Assembly (NCBI GenBank): GCA_016704435.1
Contig: JADJAB010000003.1
Location: 124,001-188,000, forward strand
Length of the DNA stretch: 64,000 nt
Direction: 5' to 3'
DNA from: Rhodobacter sp.
GTDB taxonomy: Bacteria; Pseudomonadota; Alphaproteobacteria; Rhodobacterales; Rhodobacteraceae
Part shown: positions 9,365-17,139 of the stretch, piece by piece
Numbering within the stretch: position 1 is the stretch's first letter
Layout of the letters: each line of letters begins with the position of its first letter
Translations under genes and position numbers: made by a program
The notes under the pieces: generated by a model
Told to the model about the DNA's origin: nothing
What the model saw: the letters and a program-made list of their open reading frames with translations, nothing else
The model's database searches: none

Positions 9365-10055
9365 GGCGCTGGTTCTGGACGGCATCGAAAAGGGCTACAA
9401 CCGCGGCAAACCGTCCGAAGTGCAGGTGCTGCGCGGGGCCACTCTGTCCGTGGCGGCGGGCGAGGTGGTGGCGCTGGTGGCGCCCTCGGGCGCGGGCAAA
9501 TCCACGCTCTTGCATATCGCAGGGTTGCTGGACACGCCGGATTCGGGCCGCGTAAGCTTGGGCGGGCGCGAGATGGGCGGCCTTTCCGACCGTGCCCGGA
9601 CCGAGGCGCGACGCGGCGAGGTCGGCTTCATCTACCAGTTCCATCACCTCTTGCCCGAATTCACCGCGCTGGAAAACGTGGTGATCCCGCAGCTGGCGAA
9701 TGGTGACGGGTCCGTCGCCGCCGAGACCCGCGCGATGGAACTGCTGGACCGCGTGGGTGTCGGCGCCCGCGCCAGCCATCGCCCCGCCGCGATGTCGGGG
9801 GGCGAACAGCAACGGGTGGCCTTCTGCCGCGCATTGGCCAATGCACCGCGACTGCTGCTGGCGGATGAGCCGACCGGCAATCTGGACCCCGCGACCTCGG
9901 ACCAGGTCTTCGGGGCGCTGATGGAACTGGTGCGCGGCACCGGCATGGCGGCGCTGATCGCCACGCACAACATGGAGCTGGCCGCCCGGATGGACCGGGT
10001 GGTGCGGCTGGATCAGGGCCGGGTGGTTCCGGCCGGAACGGAGGGCAAGCGATGA
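9357..10055 (+). CDS. lolD: Lipoprotein-releasing ABC ATPase LolD
   Basis: This 232-residue ATPase of the lipoprotein-sorting transporter has Walker A APSGAGKST near residue 41, Q-loop YQFHHLLPEFTALENV (the characteristic LolD segment), signature MSGGEQQRVAFCRAL near 143 and Walker B LLLADEPTGNLD. It overlaps the end of lolC by 8 bases and its stop overlaps the start of the ectoine-synthase homologue by 4 bases (ATGA at 10052), so all three are expected to be co-translated. Confidence 0.93.
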   Translation: MSEALVLDGIEKGYNRGKPSEVQVLRGATLSVAAGEVVALVAPSGAGKSTLLHIAGLLDTPDSGRVSLGGREMGGLSDRARTEARRGEVGFIYQFHHLLPEFTALENVVIPQLANGDGSVAAETRAMELLDRVGVGARASHRPAAMSGGEQQRVAFCRALANAPRLLLADEPTGNLDPATSDQVFGALMELVRGTGMAALIATHNMELAARMDRVVRLDQGRVVPAGTEGKR

Positions 10056-10441
10056 TCGTGCGGACGTTGCAGAATGTCGAGGCGCTGGGCCGCAAGGTCG
10101 ATTGGGGCAATGGCACCTCGCACCGATATCTGGTGGCGGGCGATGGTTTGGGCTTCACCATCTGCCGCACGGTCTGCCGCGCCGGGCTGTCGACCGAACT
10201 GGAGTACCGCAAGCACCTCGAGGCCTGCGTTTGCATATCCGGCACCGGCTGGGTGACGGTGGCCGACGGCACCCGCCACCGGATCGAACCCGGCACGATG
10301 TATGCGCTGGACCAGCACGACCAGCATGTGCTGACGGTTGACGGGGGCGCCGATCTGTTGCTGGTCTCGGTCTTCTCGCCCGCCCTGCGCGGGGACGAGA
10401 CGCATGACCCGACGCGACCCGGTGCCTCGGGCTACGAATAG
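10052..10441 (+). CDS. ectC: Ectoine synthase (EctC) homologue, orphan
   Basis: This 129-residue cupin matches EctC along its full length: MIVRTLQNVEALGRKVDWGN, the HLEACVCISGTGWV strand region, and the hallmark PGTMYALDQHDQHVL, ending FSPALRGDETHD. EctC cyclises N-gamma-acetyl-diaminobutyrate to the osmolyte ectoine using a bound iron. No ectA, ectB or ectD is nearby. The gene is instead coupled by a 4-base overlap to lolD. Orphan EctC proteins occur in bacteria that cannot make ectoine and are thought to act on imported or other substrates. That role is known only for some family members and is inference here. Confidence 0.85.
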   Translation: MIVRTLQNVEALGRKVDWGNGTSHRYLVAGDGLGFTICRTVCRAGLSTELEYRKHLEACVCISGTGWVTVADGTRHRIEPGTMYALDQHDQHVLTVDGGADLLLVSVFSPALRGDETHDPTRPGASGYE

Positions 10442-10512
10442 GCCGGGATTGATCCCGGTCATTGCGGCGCGCCACGGGGTGCGGCGAAACTGGCAAGCAG
10501 GAGGACCATGAC

Positions 10513-10926
10513 ATGCGCACGACCCTTTCGATCATCCTGCCCCTTGCCGGGGCGCTTGTGGCGGCGCTTGCCCTTGCCGGCTGCGTTCCCGAAGAACCGC
10601 CGACCGGCGCCGAGGACTTTGCCGCCTTCTGTTCGGGCTGCCATGGGGCGGGGGGCAAGGGCGACGGGCCGCTGGCCGGCGATCTGGACAACCGCCCCGC
10701 CGACCTGACCCGGCTGGCGCGCCGCAACGGCGGCGATTTTCCGAAGCTGCGGGTGATGGCGAAGATCTGGGGCTATACCGGCGGCAGGGACGGGGCGATG
10801 GTGATGCCGAACTTCGGCCCGCTCCTCGACAGCCAGCTGGTGCCCTACGACGCCGGCGACGGCATCGAAAGCCCGACGCCACTGCGGCTGGTGCAGCTGG
10901 CAGAGTATATCGAGAGCCTGCAGTAG
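10513..10926 (+). CDS. Lipoprotein cytochrome c
   Basis: This class I-type c-type cytochrome of 137 residues probably has a lipid anchor: MRTTLSIILPLAGALVAALA then lipobox LAGC. The heme-binding CSGCH lies near residue 36 and a likely axial methionine is in MPNFGPLLD. The spacing GAGGKGDGPLAGDLDNRPADLTRLARRNGGDFP is that of small electron-carrier cytochromes found with oxidases or alcohol dehydrogenases, but no such partner gene is adjacent. The start ATG at 10513 is preceded by AGGAGG, which decides it over the upstream frame from 10462. Confidence 0.85.
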   Translation: MRTTLSIILPLAGALVAALALAGCVPEEPPTGAEDFAAFCSGCHGAGGKGDGPLAGDLDNRPADLTRLARRNGGDFPKLRVMAKIWGYTGGRDGAMVMPNFGPLLDSQLVPYDAGDGIESPTPLRLVQLAEYIESLQ

Positions 10927-10944
10927 GGCGGGGTTCACCCCGCC
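10927..10944 (+). terminator. Hairpin after the cytochrome gene
   Basis: A 7-base perfect stem (GGCGGGG / CCCCGCC) with a TTCA loop begins right after the cytochrome stop codon. There is no good T tract, so it may be a weak intrinsic terminator or an mRNA 3'-end stabiliser. Confidence 0.5.
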
Positions 10945-10994
10945 ATCTTGTGCCCGGACGCTGCAGGATGCCGCCGAGGCACGCCACGCGCCGC

Positions 10995-11126
10995 TTACTT
11001 GACCTTTTTCCCGGCAATCACGGTGCCGTCCTTGCCCGCATTGGAATTCGCGGTGGCGAGGATTTTCACCTTTTCCTTCTTGGGCTTCTTGGCTTCTCTG
11101 CCGCCCTTGTTTTTCTCTTTCGACAT
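10995..11126 (-). CDS. Small lysine-rich protein, 43 residues
   Basis: The product is very basic: MSKEKNKGGREAKKPKKEK followed by VKILATANSNAGKDGTVIAG and a KKVK end. The start at 11126 is chosen because AAGGAAACC lies just upstream as a ribosome-binding site and the protein begins with a natural-looking MSKEK. The frame upstream to 11222 lacks support. Its N-terminal half is disordered and lysine-rich, suggesting nucleic-acid or ribosome association, but function is unknown. It is transcribed towards the cytochrome gene. Confidence 0.6.
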   Translation of the reverse strand: MSKEKNKGGREAKKPKKEKVKILATANSNAGKDGTVIAGKKVK

Positions 11127-11418
11127 TTCCGGTTTCCTTTTTGCCGATGGGTCCGAGGCGGCCCACGCCACGAGGGATCGCTGCCGCCGGTTCTGCCCTT
11201 TGGTCAAGGGCTGGTCCGGCAAGCATCAGGGGCGGCTCCGCGCGTTTGCGCGCGGAGGTCGGAGCCTGTGAGGGCAAGATGCGGAGCGGCATGCGGAAGG
11301 CAAGAGGGCAATGGAGCAGACCCCTTTTTGCAACGCCGGGGTGCAAAGCTGACCGCGACCGGCACGCGGGGGTGGGAGCGATATATCGCGCCTGCCCCCG
11401 GGGGGCGGGTCGGGCGCG

Positions 11419-11445
11419 GTCAGATTTGCTTTGGGCAAATCTGAC
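11419..11445. repeat. Perfect 11-base inverted repeat
   Basis: GTCAGATTTGC, a 5-base TTTGG spacer, then GCAAATCTGAC form a perfect hairpin. It lies in the intergenic region between convergent/divergent small genes with no U tract, so it could be a dispersed palindrome, an operator or a structural RNA element. Confidence 0.5.
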
Positions 11446-11555
11446 GGGGTGGTTTTGGCGCATCGGGATCCACCCTGCGCTAGCTTTAATCGAGAGTTCA
11501 GACATATCCAGAACACAGGTAATCACGTTAAGCCTTAACACTTAACATTTCGAAC

Positions 11556-11584
11556 TTGACACTACGGCCGAATCGCGTGCATAT
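11556..11584 (+). promoter_or_regulatory. Candidate promoter, possibly leaderless transcript
   Basis: TTGACA at 11556-11561 is followed after 17 bases by GCATAT, a partial -10. The expected transcription start falls at or next to the ATG at 11591, and no ribosome-binding site precedes that ATG, so a leaderless mRNA is possible. The -10 match is weak. Confidence 0.3.
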
Positions 11585-11590
11585 GGCAAC

Positions 11591-12199
11591 ATGGAAAACG
11601 CACCCCTCTCACTTGAGTACTCGCTCGATGAACTGATCGAGTTTTTGGATTATCTCGCCGACAAGGGCCTGGTTAACAAGAACACCATCGGCCGGGGGGG
11701 GTTTCGCGGAAGGCGTCCTGCAACAAGATGCTGGCAATCCTTGATCCGGGAGAGGCCGCCGACCTGCGTGGCTTAGACCTTGATCGCTTGGCCAAGAGAT
11801 TTGGAAATCTTAAGGGTAAGGCATACACGGCGCAGAGTTTGCAGGTATATAAGTCGCGCGTCGGAACCTCGCTTGCGGACTTCTTCCGGTACAAGGAGAA
11901 CCCAGCAAACTTCAAGGTGGGCGGTGCAAGTGCGAAAGGCTCACTAATAGTGAAGCCAAAACCGAAAGTCTTTGTGAAGGTTAAATCTCCGAAGTGCCGA
12001 GATCAGTACTGCACGGCCAATGCACATGTCCGGAACAAACGGGGGGGGGGCCGGGTGAGCGCTGAGACTGATCAACTACCGTTCCTTCGGCCGAACTGTT
12101 TCGTTCAGATCAACGGGCTACCCGGAGGCTTGACAAAGGCAGAAGCGGCCAAGATCGCTGCAGGTCGTAAGCGCTATGATTTCCGTGACAGAGGAATAA
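11591..12199 (+). pseudogene. Orphan recombinase-like core-binding-domain protein, frameshifted
   Basis: The N-terminal part (LEYSLDELIEFLDYLADKGLV) and the following ASCNKMLAILDPGEAADLRG and AQSLQVYKSRVGTSLADFFR look like the helical core-binding (SAM-like) domain of tyrosine recombinases, but no catalytic domain follows. Instead there is a linker and a short C-terminal unit, FVQINGLPGGLTKAEAAKIA. The frame breaks at a G8 run (11694-11701) and near 12165, where an extra G displaces the ending VVSAMISVTEE. A G10 run lies at 12041-12050. One-base changes at two sites give a protein of about 200 residues. Base composition is lower in GC than its neighbours. Confidence 0.5.
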
Positions 12200-12336
12200 G
12201 GGCGCCCTTCCACAAGGAGCACTTTGGCGGCGAAGGCTGCCCGGCGCGGTCTAAGCTGGACGGGTTTTCCAAACCCCGTTCAGCTAGGCCACCTAAACAA
12301 ATTGCGTTACTTTACAACGATTGGTATAGCTTTACC

Positions 12337-14292
12337 TCAAACATCCAACTCCTCCACAAACCTAGCGTTCTCCTGAATATACTGGAACCGCAATTCCGGC
12401 TTCTTCCCCATCAGCCGCTCCACCAGATCGGAGGTATCGCCCGGTTCTTCCTCGTCAATCGTCACGCGGATCAGTTTGCGGGTCTCGGGGTTCATCGTCG
12501 TGTCCTTCAGGTCCTTGGCGTCCATCTCGCCCAGACCCTTGAAGCGCTGGACGTCGATCTTGCCCTTGCCGCCCAACCCCTTGGCCAGCCATTCCTCTTT
12601 CTCGGCATCATCCGCCACATAGAGTCGTTTGGCGCCTTGGGTCAGGCGGTAGAGGGGGGGGCAGGCCAGATACAAATGTCCCTTGTCGATCAGGGGCCGC
12701 ATCTGGGTGAAGAAGAAGGTCATCAGGAGGGAGGCGATATGGGCGCCGTCGACGTCGGCGTCGGTCATGATGATGATCTTTTCATAGCGCAGGTCGTCGA
12801 CGCGGAAGCGGGTGCCCATGCCGACGCCCAAGGCCTCGCAGATGTCGCGGATTTCGGAGTTGTCGTTCAGCTTGTTGGACGCGGCCCCCAGCACGTTCAG
12901 GATCTTGCCCTTCAAGGGCAGCAGCGCCTGGTAGTTGCGGTCACGCGCGCCCTTTGCGGAACCTCCGGCGGAATCGCCCTCGACGATGAAGATCTCGGTG
13001 CCGCGACGGTCGGTGGCGCTGCAATCGACCAGCTTGCCGGGCAGGCGCAGCTTTTTCGTCGCGGTCTTGCGCTGGGTTTCCTTATCCGCGCGGCGCTTCA
13101 GGCGTTCCTCGGCGCGCAGCACGAGGAAATCGAGGATGGCGCCGGCCGATTTCGGGTCGGCCGCCAGCCAGGTGTCGAAATGGTCGCGGACGGCGTTTTC
13201 CACCCATTTCGCGGCTTCTTCGGTGGAAAGCCGGTCCTTGGTCTGGCCGACGAAGGACGGCTCGCGGATGAAGACGGAAATCACCGCGCAGCCCCCCGTG
13301 AGCATGTCGTCGCGGGTGATCTGGTCGGCCTTGCGGTTCTTCACCCGCTCGCCGTAGGCCCTGATGCCCTTCAGGATGGCAGCCCAGAAGCCGGTCTCAT
13401 GCGTGCCGCCTTCGGGGGTGGGGACGGTGTTGCAGTAAGATTGCAGGAAGCCGTCGCGCACGGGCGTCCAGTTGATCGCCCATTCGACCGAGCCGGGGAT
13501 GCCGTATTTTTCCTTGAACGAGACCTTTCCGGCGAATGGAGTGTCGGCGTAGGTGGTGGTCTTGTCCAGCGTGTCGGTCAGGAATTGCGCCAGGCCGCCG
13601 GGGTAGTGGAAGGTGGCCTCCATCGGCGTGTCGCCGTCGGGCAGGGCGGATTTCCAGCGGATCTCGACGCCCGAGAACAGATAGGCCTTGGAGCGCACCA
13701 TCTTGTAGAGCCGGGCGGGTTTGAGCACCTGGTGGCCGAAGATCTCCGCATCGGGGTGGAAGGTGAATGCGGTGCCGCGGCGGTTCGGGGCGGGGCCGAC
13801 CTTCCGGATGGGGCCGCGCGGCTGGCCGCGGGAGAATTCCTGGACGTAGAGTTCGCGGTTGAGGGCGACCTCGACCCTTACATGGTCGGACAGGGCGTTG
13901 ACGACCGATGAGCCGACGCCGTTGAGGCCACCGGAGGTGGAATAGGCGTCGGAGGAGAACTTGCCGCCGGCGTGCAGGGTGCAGAGGATGACCTCCAGCG
14001 CCGATTTGCCGGGGAATTTCGGGTGCGGATCGACCGGGATGCCGCGGCCGTTGTCGCGCACGGTGACCGAGCCGTCGGGGTGCACCTCGACCTCGATGCG
14101 GTTGGCGTGGCCGGCGACGGCCTCGTCCATCGCGTTGTCGAGGATCTCGGCGACCATGTGGTGCAGCGCGCGTTCGTCGGTGCCACCGATATACATGCCG
14201 GGGCGGCGGCGGACGGCCTCCATCCCCTCAAGCACCTCGATCGAGGAGGCGTCGTAGGTCGGGCCGGAGGTGGAAAGAAGGTCGTTCGCCAT
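12337..14292 (-). CDS. parE: DNA topoisomerase IV subunit B
   Basis: ParE is the ATPase subunit of topoisomerase IV, which decatenates daughter chromosomes with ParC. The 651-residue protein shows the GHKL ATPase motifs (EILDNAMDEA, DNGRGIPVDPH, GGLNGVGSSVVNALS), the transducer region, and the TOPRIM block (EGDSAGGSAKGARDRNYQAL, PLKGKILNV, IMTDADVDGAHIASLLM) ending in QRFKGLGEMDAKDL and FVEELDV. ParE rather than GyrB is chosen because of length, the absence of the GyrB insert and the C-terminal form. Start MANDLL at 14292 fits the family better than the upstream M at 14310. Confidence 0.95.
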   Translation of the reverse strand: MANDLLSTSGPTYDASSIEVLEGMEAVRRRPGMYIGGTDERALHHMVAEILDNAMDEAVAGHANRIEVEVHPDGSVTVRDNGRGIPVDPHPKFPGKSALEVILCTLHAGGKFSSDAYSTSGGLNGVGSSVVNALSDHVRVEVALNRELYVQEFSRGQPRGPIRKVGPAPNRRGTAFTFHPDAEIFGHQVLKPARLYKMVRSKAYLFSGVEIRWKSALPDGDTPMEATFHYPGGLAQFLTDTLDKTTTYADTPFAGKVSFKEKYGIPGSVEWAINWTPVRDGFLQSYCNTVPTPEGGTHETGFWAAILKGIRAYGERVKNRKADQITRDDMLTGGCAVISVFIREPSFVGQTKDRLSTEEAAKWVENAVRDHFDTWLAADPKSAGAILDFLVLRAEERLKRRADKETQRKTATKKLRLPGKLVDCSATDRRGTEIFIVEGDSAGGSAKGARDRNYQALLPLKGKILNVLGAASNKLNDNSEIRDICEALGVGMGTRFRVDDLRYEKIIIMTDADVDGAHIASLLMTFFFTQMRPLIDKGHLYLACPPLYRLTQGAKRLYVADDAEKEEWLAKGLGGKGKIDVQRFKGLGEMDAKDLKDTTMNPETRKLIRVTIDEEEPGDTSDLVERLMGKKPELRFQYIQENARFVEELDV

Positions 14293-14464
14293 GGCTGTGC
14301 TCGTTCTCATTGGGCGCAGGCATTAGACCACCCAAGCGGGGGCGGGCGCAAGATGTGGGGGCAGGGCGGCGCGTGCGATCGGAAGAATTGTTTTCACCCG
14401 GCAGGGCGCGCTTAACCCCCTGTTCAGCCGATACATGCGATCCGGAGGCAGACGGAGGCATGGC

Positions 14465-14758
14465 ATGGCAACCTGGAATACGGCTTGCATCATCGCGGTT
14501 CTGGGGTTTGGCACGCTGGCGGCCGGGCGGGTCGGAACGGTGCAGCCGGGCGGCGCGGTGGCTGTCCTGGTGCCACCCTGGCAGGCCGGCGGCATGGTGC
14601 GGGCGGCGGCGCTGGGGCTGCCGGTGATCGACATCCGCTGGAACGGCCGGCTTCTGGTGCTGGATGCGCGCGAAGGGCTGGAGCCGCTTTCGGGTCAGGG
14701 TCTGTGGCTGATGGATGCGACCGGGGCCTGGGTCTGCGCCCCTGCGCCAGCGGCCTGA
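14465..14758 (+). CDS. Small membrane or secreted protein, 97 residues
   Basis: An N-terminal hydrophobic segment (TACIIAVLGFGTLAAGRVG) precedes a short compact domain (VIDIRWNGRLLVLDAREGLE, ending GLWLMDATGAWVCAPAP). It is followed 21 bases later by the chemoreceptor gene on the same strand. The family is not recognised. Start ATG at 14465 follows GGAGGCA. A second ATG at 14460 is in another frame. Confidence 0.55.
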   Translation: MATWNTACIIAVLGFGTLAAGRVGTVQPGGAVAVLVPPWQAGGMVRAAALGLPVIDIRWNGRLLVLDAREGLEPLSGQGLWLMDATGAWVCAPAPAA

Positions 14759-14779
14759 AGGAAAAGGGAAAGACATCAG

Positions 14780-16281
14780 ATGATTGCGACGATCGACGAT
14801 CTGCGAGGCAGGGTATCGGGCTATGCCGTGGCGATCCTGCTCTTGACCGTGCCCTTGCTGGCGGCGGTGGGGCAGGCGGTGGGCACCGGCGGGCTGACCG
14901 AGGCCGGTCTGATGGTCGCGATCTCGCTGCTGGTCCGGCTGGAGCGGCGGCGTGCGCCTTCGGGCACCGGTGTGCAGTTGGCTGCCTCGGCCGGGCTGGC
15001 GGTGGCGGTGGCGGCGCTGGTCTGGCTGATGCGCGGGCATCCCTGGCAGGCCGATGCGCACATGGCCTTCTTCGCCGCTTTCGCGCTGACCGGCCTCTTT
15101 TGCAACTGGCGTCCGGTGGCGCTTTATGCCGGGTTGATCGCGGCGCATCATCTGGTGCTGAACTATGCGCTGACCGAGGCGGTCTTTCCGGGCACGGCCT
15201 CGCTGGGCCGGGTCATGCTGCATGCGGTGGTGCTGGTGGTGCAGGCGGTGCCGATGCCGCGCTGCAATCGCGGTTCAATACTTTCGTGGCGATGATCGAA
15301 GGCATGGTGGGGCAGATTTCGGCTGGGGCGCAGGGGCTGATGACCTCGGCCGGGCAGATGGCCGAGGCGTCGCGACAAAGTGCGGACCGGGCCGGGGCGC
15401 AGTTCCAGACGCTGGAACAATCGTTGCGCGCGCTGGAGGGGCTGACCGAAAGCGTGCAGGCGACGGCGCAACTGGCGCGCGACGCCGATGCGCGCGTCAG
15501 CGACAACCGGCGCGAGGCCGAAGAGGGTGGCGCGATCCTGGCCGACGCGGTCAAGGCGATGGAGCGGATCGAGGACAGCAGCAACCAGATCAGCCGGATT
15601 TCCGAGGTGATGGAGGATATTGCCTTCCAGACCAACCTTCTGGCGCTGAATGCCGGGGTAGAGGCGGCCCGCGCGGGCGAGGCCGGCAAGGGTTTCGCCG
15701 TGGTGGCGACCGAAGTGCGCGCGCTGGCGCAGCGTGCGACCAACTCGGCCAAGGAAATCCGGGCGCTGGTCAACACCAGCCGGGAAAACGTTGCCAAGGG
15801 GTCCGATCTGGTGCAGCGCACCAATGGATCGCTTGCGGCGCTGATCCAGGGGTCGGGAAAGAACGCCGAGACGGTGGCAGAGATCGCCACGGCGATGAAT
15901 GTGCAATCGGCGGGCCTGGGCGACCTGACCGGCAAGCTGCGTCAGCTGGAGGACGCCGCGCGCGAAGGGGCGGCGGTGGCGGACCTGTCCTCGTCGAAGA
16001 GCGAGACGCTGCGCGGCGACGCGGCGGTGATGCTGACGGCGGCCGGGGCGTTTCGCGACGCGCAGGCCTGGTCCACGGCCGAGCGGCAGGCCGAGGATGC
16101 GGCCTGGACCTCCACCGAAGCCTGGCGCGAAGAGTTCAGCGGGGAGTCCCGGCTGGTCGAGGATTACTTCGGGCAGGAGCCCGGCGAACATCGCGGCTGG
16201 TCGGCGCGGCTGGGCCTGCCGGCGCCAGAGCCGGGGGCGGCAGATCGGCTGGGCGGGCAGGGGCTGCACGCGGCCGAATAG
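14780..16281 (+). pseudogene. Methyl-accepting chemotaxis protein, one frameshift
   Basis: The receptor has an N-terminal membrane region of about six helices (YAVAILLLTVPLLAAVG, LMVAISLLVRLE, GLAVAVAALVWLM, HMAFFAAFALTGLFC and others) instead of a periplasmic sensor, then a cytoplasmic signalling domain with the canonical hairpin SEVMEDIAFQTNLLALNAGV and AARAGEAGKGFAVVATEVRA. The methylation helices and long C-terminal tail follow. The frame breaks near 15250 (VVLVVQA then ADAALQSRFNTFVAMIEGM in another frame). A single inserted base restores about 500 residues. It signals to CheA/CheW. No che genes are nearby. Confidence 0.8.
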
Positions 16282-16358
16282 GTCCGGGGCCGAACAGGTG
16301 CGGGACCGAAGAGTACGGGGCTGGGCGCCGGAGTCGTCTTCGCGCCCGCGCCGGCGGG

Positions 16359-17018
16359 TCAGGCCGGCTCTGCCAGGCGCGCGGCCCACATCGCCTTGAA
16401 CGCAGGGCGGGCCTGGCACCGCTCGATCCAGGCTTTCACGGCGGGGAATTCGGCCAGCAGCGTCGGATGTGCCTGGGCGTAGCGGACGCATTCCGCCAGA
16501 TTGATGTCGGCCACGGTGAACCGCCCGCCGACCATCTGGCCCTCTGCCGCAAGATGCCCCTGCAGGCGTGCCAGCGGACGGCGCAGCCGTTCGGCGGCGA
16601 CGGCGATCACGGCTTGGCCCTCGGGCGTTTCGGCAGTGCCGTTGGCCTGGGCGTAGGTGATCTCCAGTGCCGGCGTCTCGACCGATGTCGCGGCGAAAAG
16701 CGCCCAATTCTCCATCAGCGCCAGTTCGGCCGGCGTGGCCGGACCCAGGTCGCCACCGTACACCCTCGCGATGTGCAGGGTGATTGCCAGAGATTCCGTC
16801 AACAGCAGCTCGCCATCGGTCAATGCGGGGATCTGGCCCATCGGGTTGACCGCCAGATACCCGGGCGAGGCGGTGTTGAGCGGCGCGTCCGGCGCGGCGG
16901 CGTCGGCCAGCCGATAGGCCTGGATCACCGGCACATGGCGAAACGCCGTGCCGGTTTCGCCCAGCAGCCACAGTGGGCGCGAGGCGCGCGACCGGAAGAC
17001 ACCGTAGAGCGTAAGCAT
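16359..17018 (-). CDS. Glutathione S-transferase family protein
   Basis: This 219-residue protein has a thioredoxin-like N-terminal domain (MLTLYGVFRSRASRPLWLLGE, cis-proline region MGQIPALTDGELLLTESLAI) and an all-helical C-terminal domain with the GST hydrophobic staple/N-capping segment VGGRFTVADINLAECVRYA. The N-terminal Ser/Arg stretch (FRSRASRP) is where the catalytic Ser, Tyr or Cys would sit. Substrate cannot be told. It is divergent from the LuxR/hydrolase gene, with about 120 bases between them. Confidence 0.88.
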   Translation of the reverse strand: MLTLYGVFRSRASRPLWLLGETGTAFRHVPVIQAYRLADAAAPDAPLNTASPGYLAVNPMGQIPALTDGELLLTESLAITLHIARVYGGDLGPATPAELALMENWALFAATSVETPALEITYAQANGTAETPEGQAVIAVAAERLRRPLARLQGHLAAEGQMVGGRFTVADINLAECVRYAQAHPTLLAEFPAVKAWIERCQARPAFKAMWAARLAEPA

Positions 17019-17139
17019 GGCCCGAATCTCCTGAATTGCTGCCGATCACGCAGAATTCGCGCAAGCCTTGCGCAAGGTCCATGCAAAAAGCGCCAAAAGC
17101 CTTGCTGCCGGACCTGGCTTGCGCCAGTAGAATGGCACC

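Larger units (their letters stand above)
11127..11590. other. Intergenic stretch, G-rich then AT-rich
   Basis: No gene is seen in these 464 bases. The first half is G-rich with no convincing frame. The second half holds a long perfect palindrome (11419-11445) and becomes AT-rich from 11500, where a candidate promoter for the downstream gene lies. Confidence 0.5.

Noticed and set aside
11694..11701. Firm claim of phase variation at the G8 run
   Set aside because: Similar single-base breaks occur in many ordinary genes of this window, so the run may simply be misread. It is kept only as a possibility.
12200..13911. Continuation of the plus-strand frame from the core-binding-domain gene into parE
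   Set aside because: After about 12199 the frame only runs antisense to parE. The true end is the out-of-frame VTEE stop.
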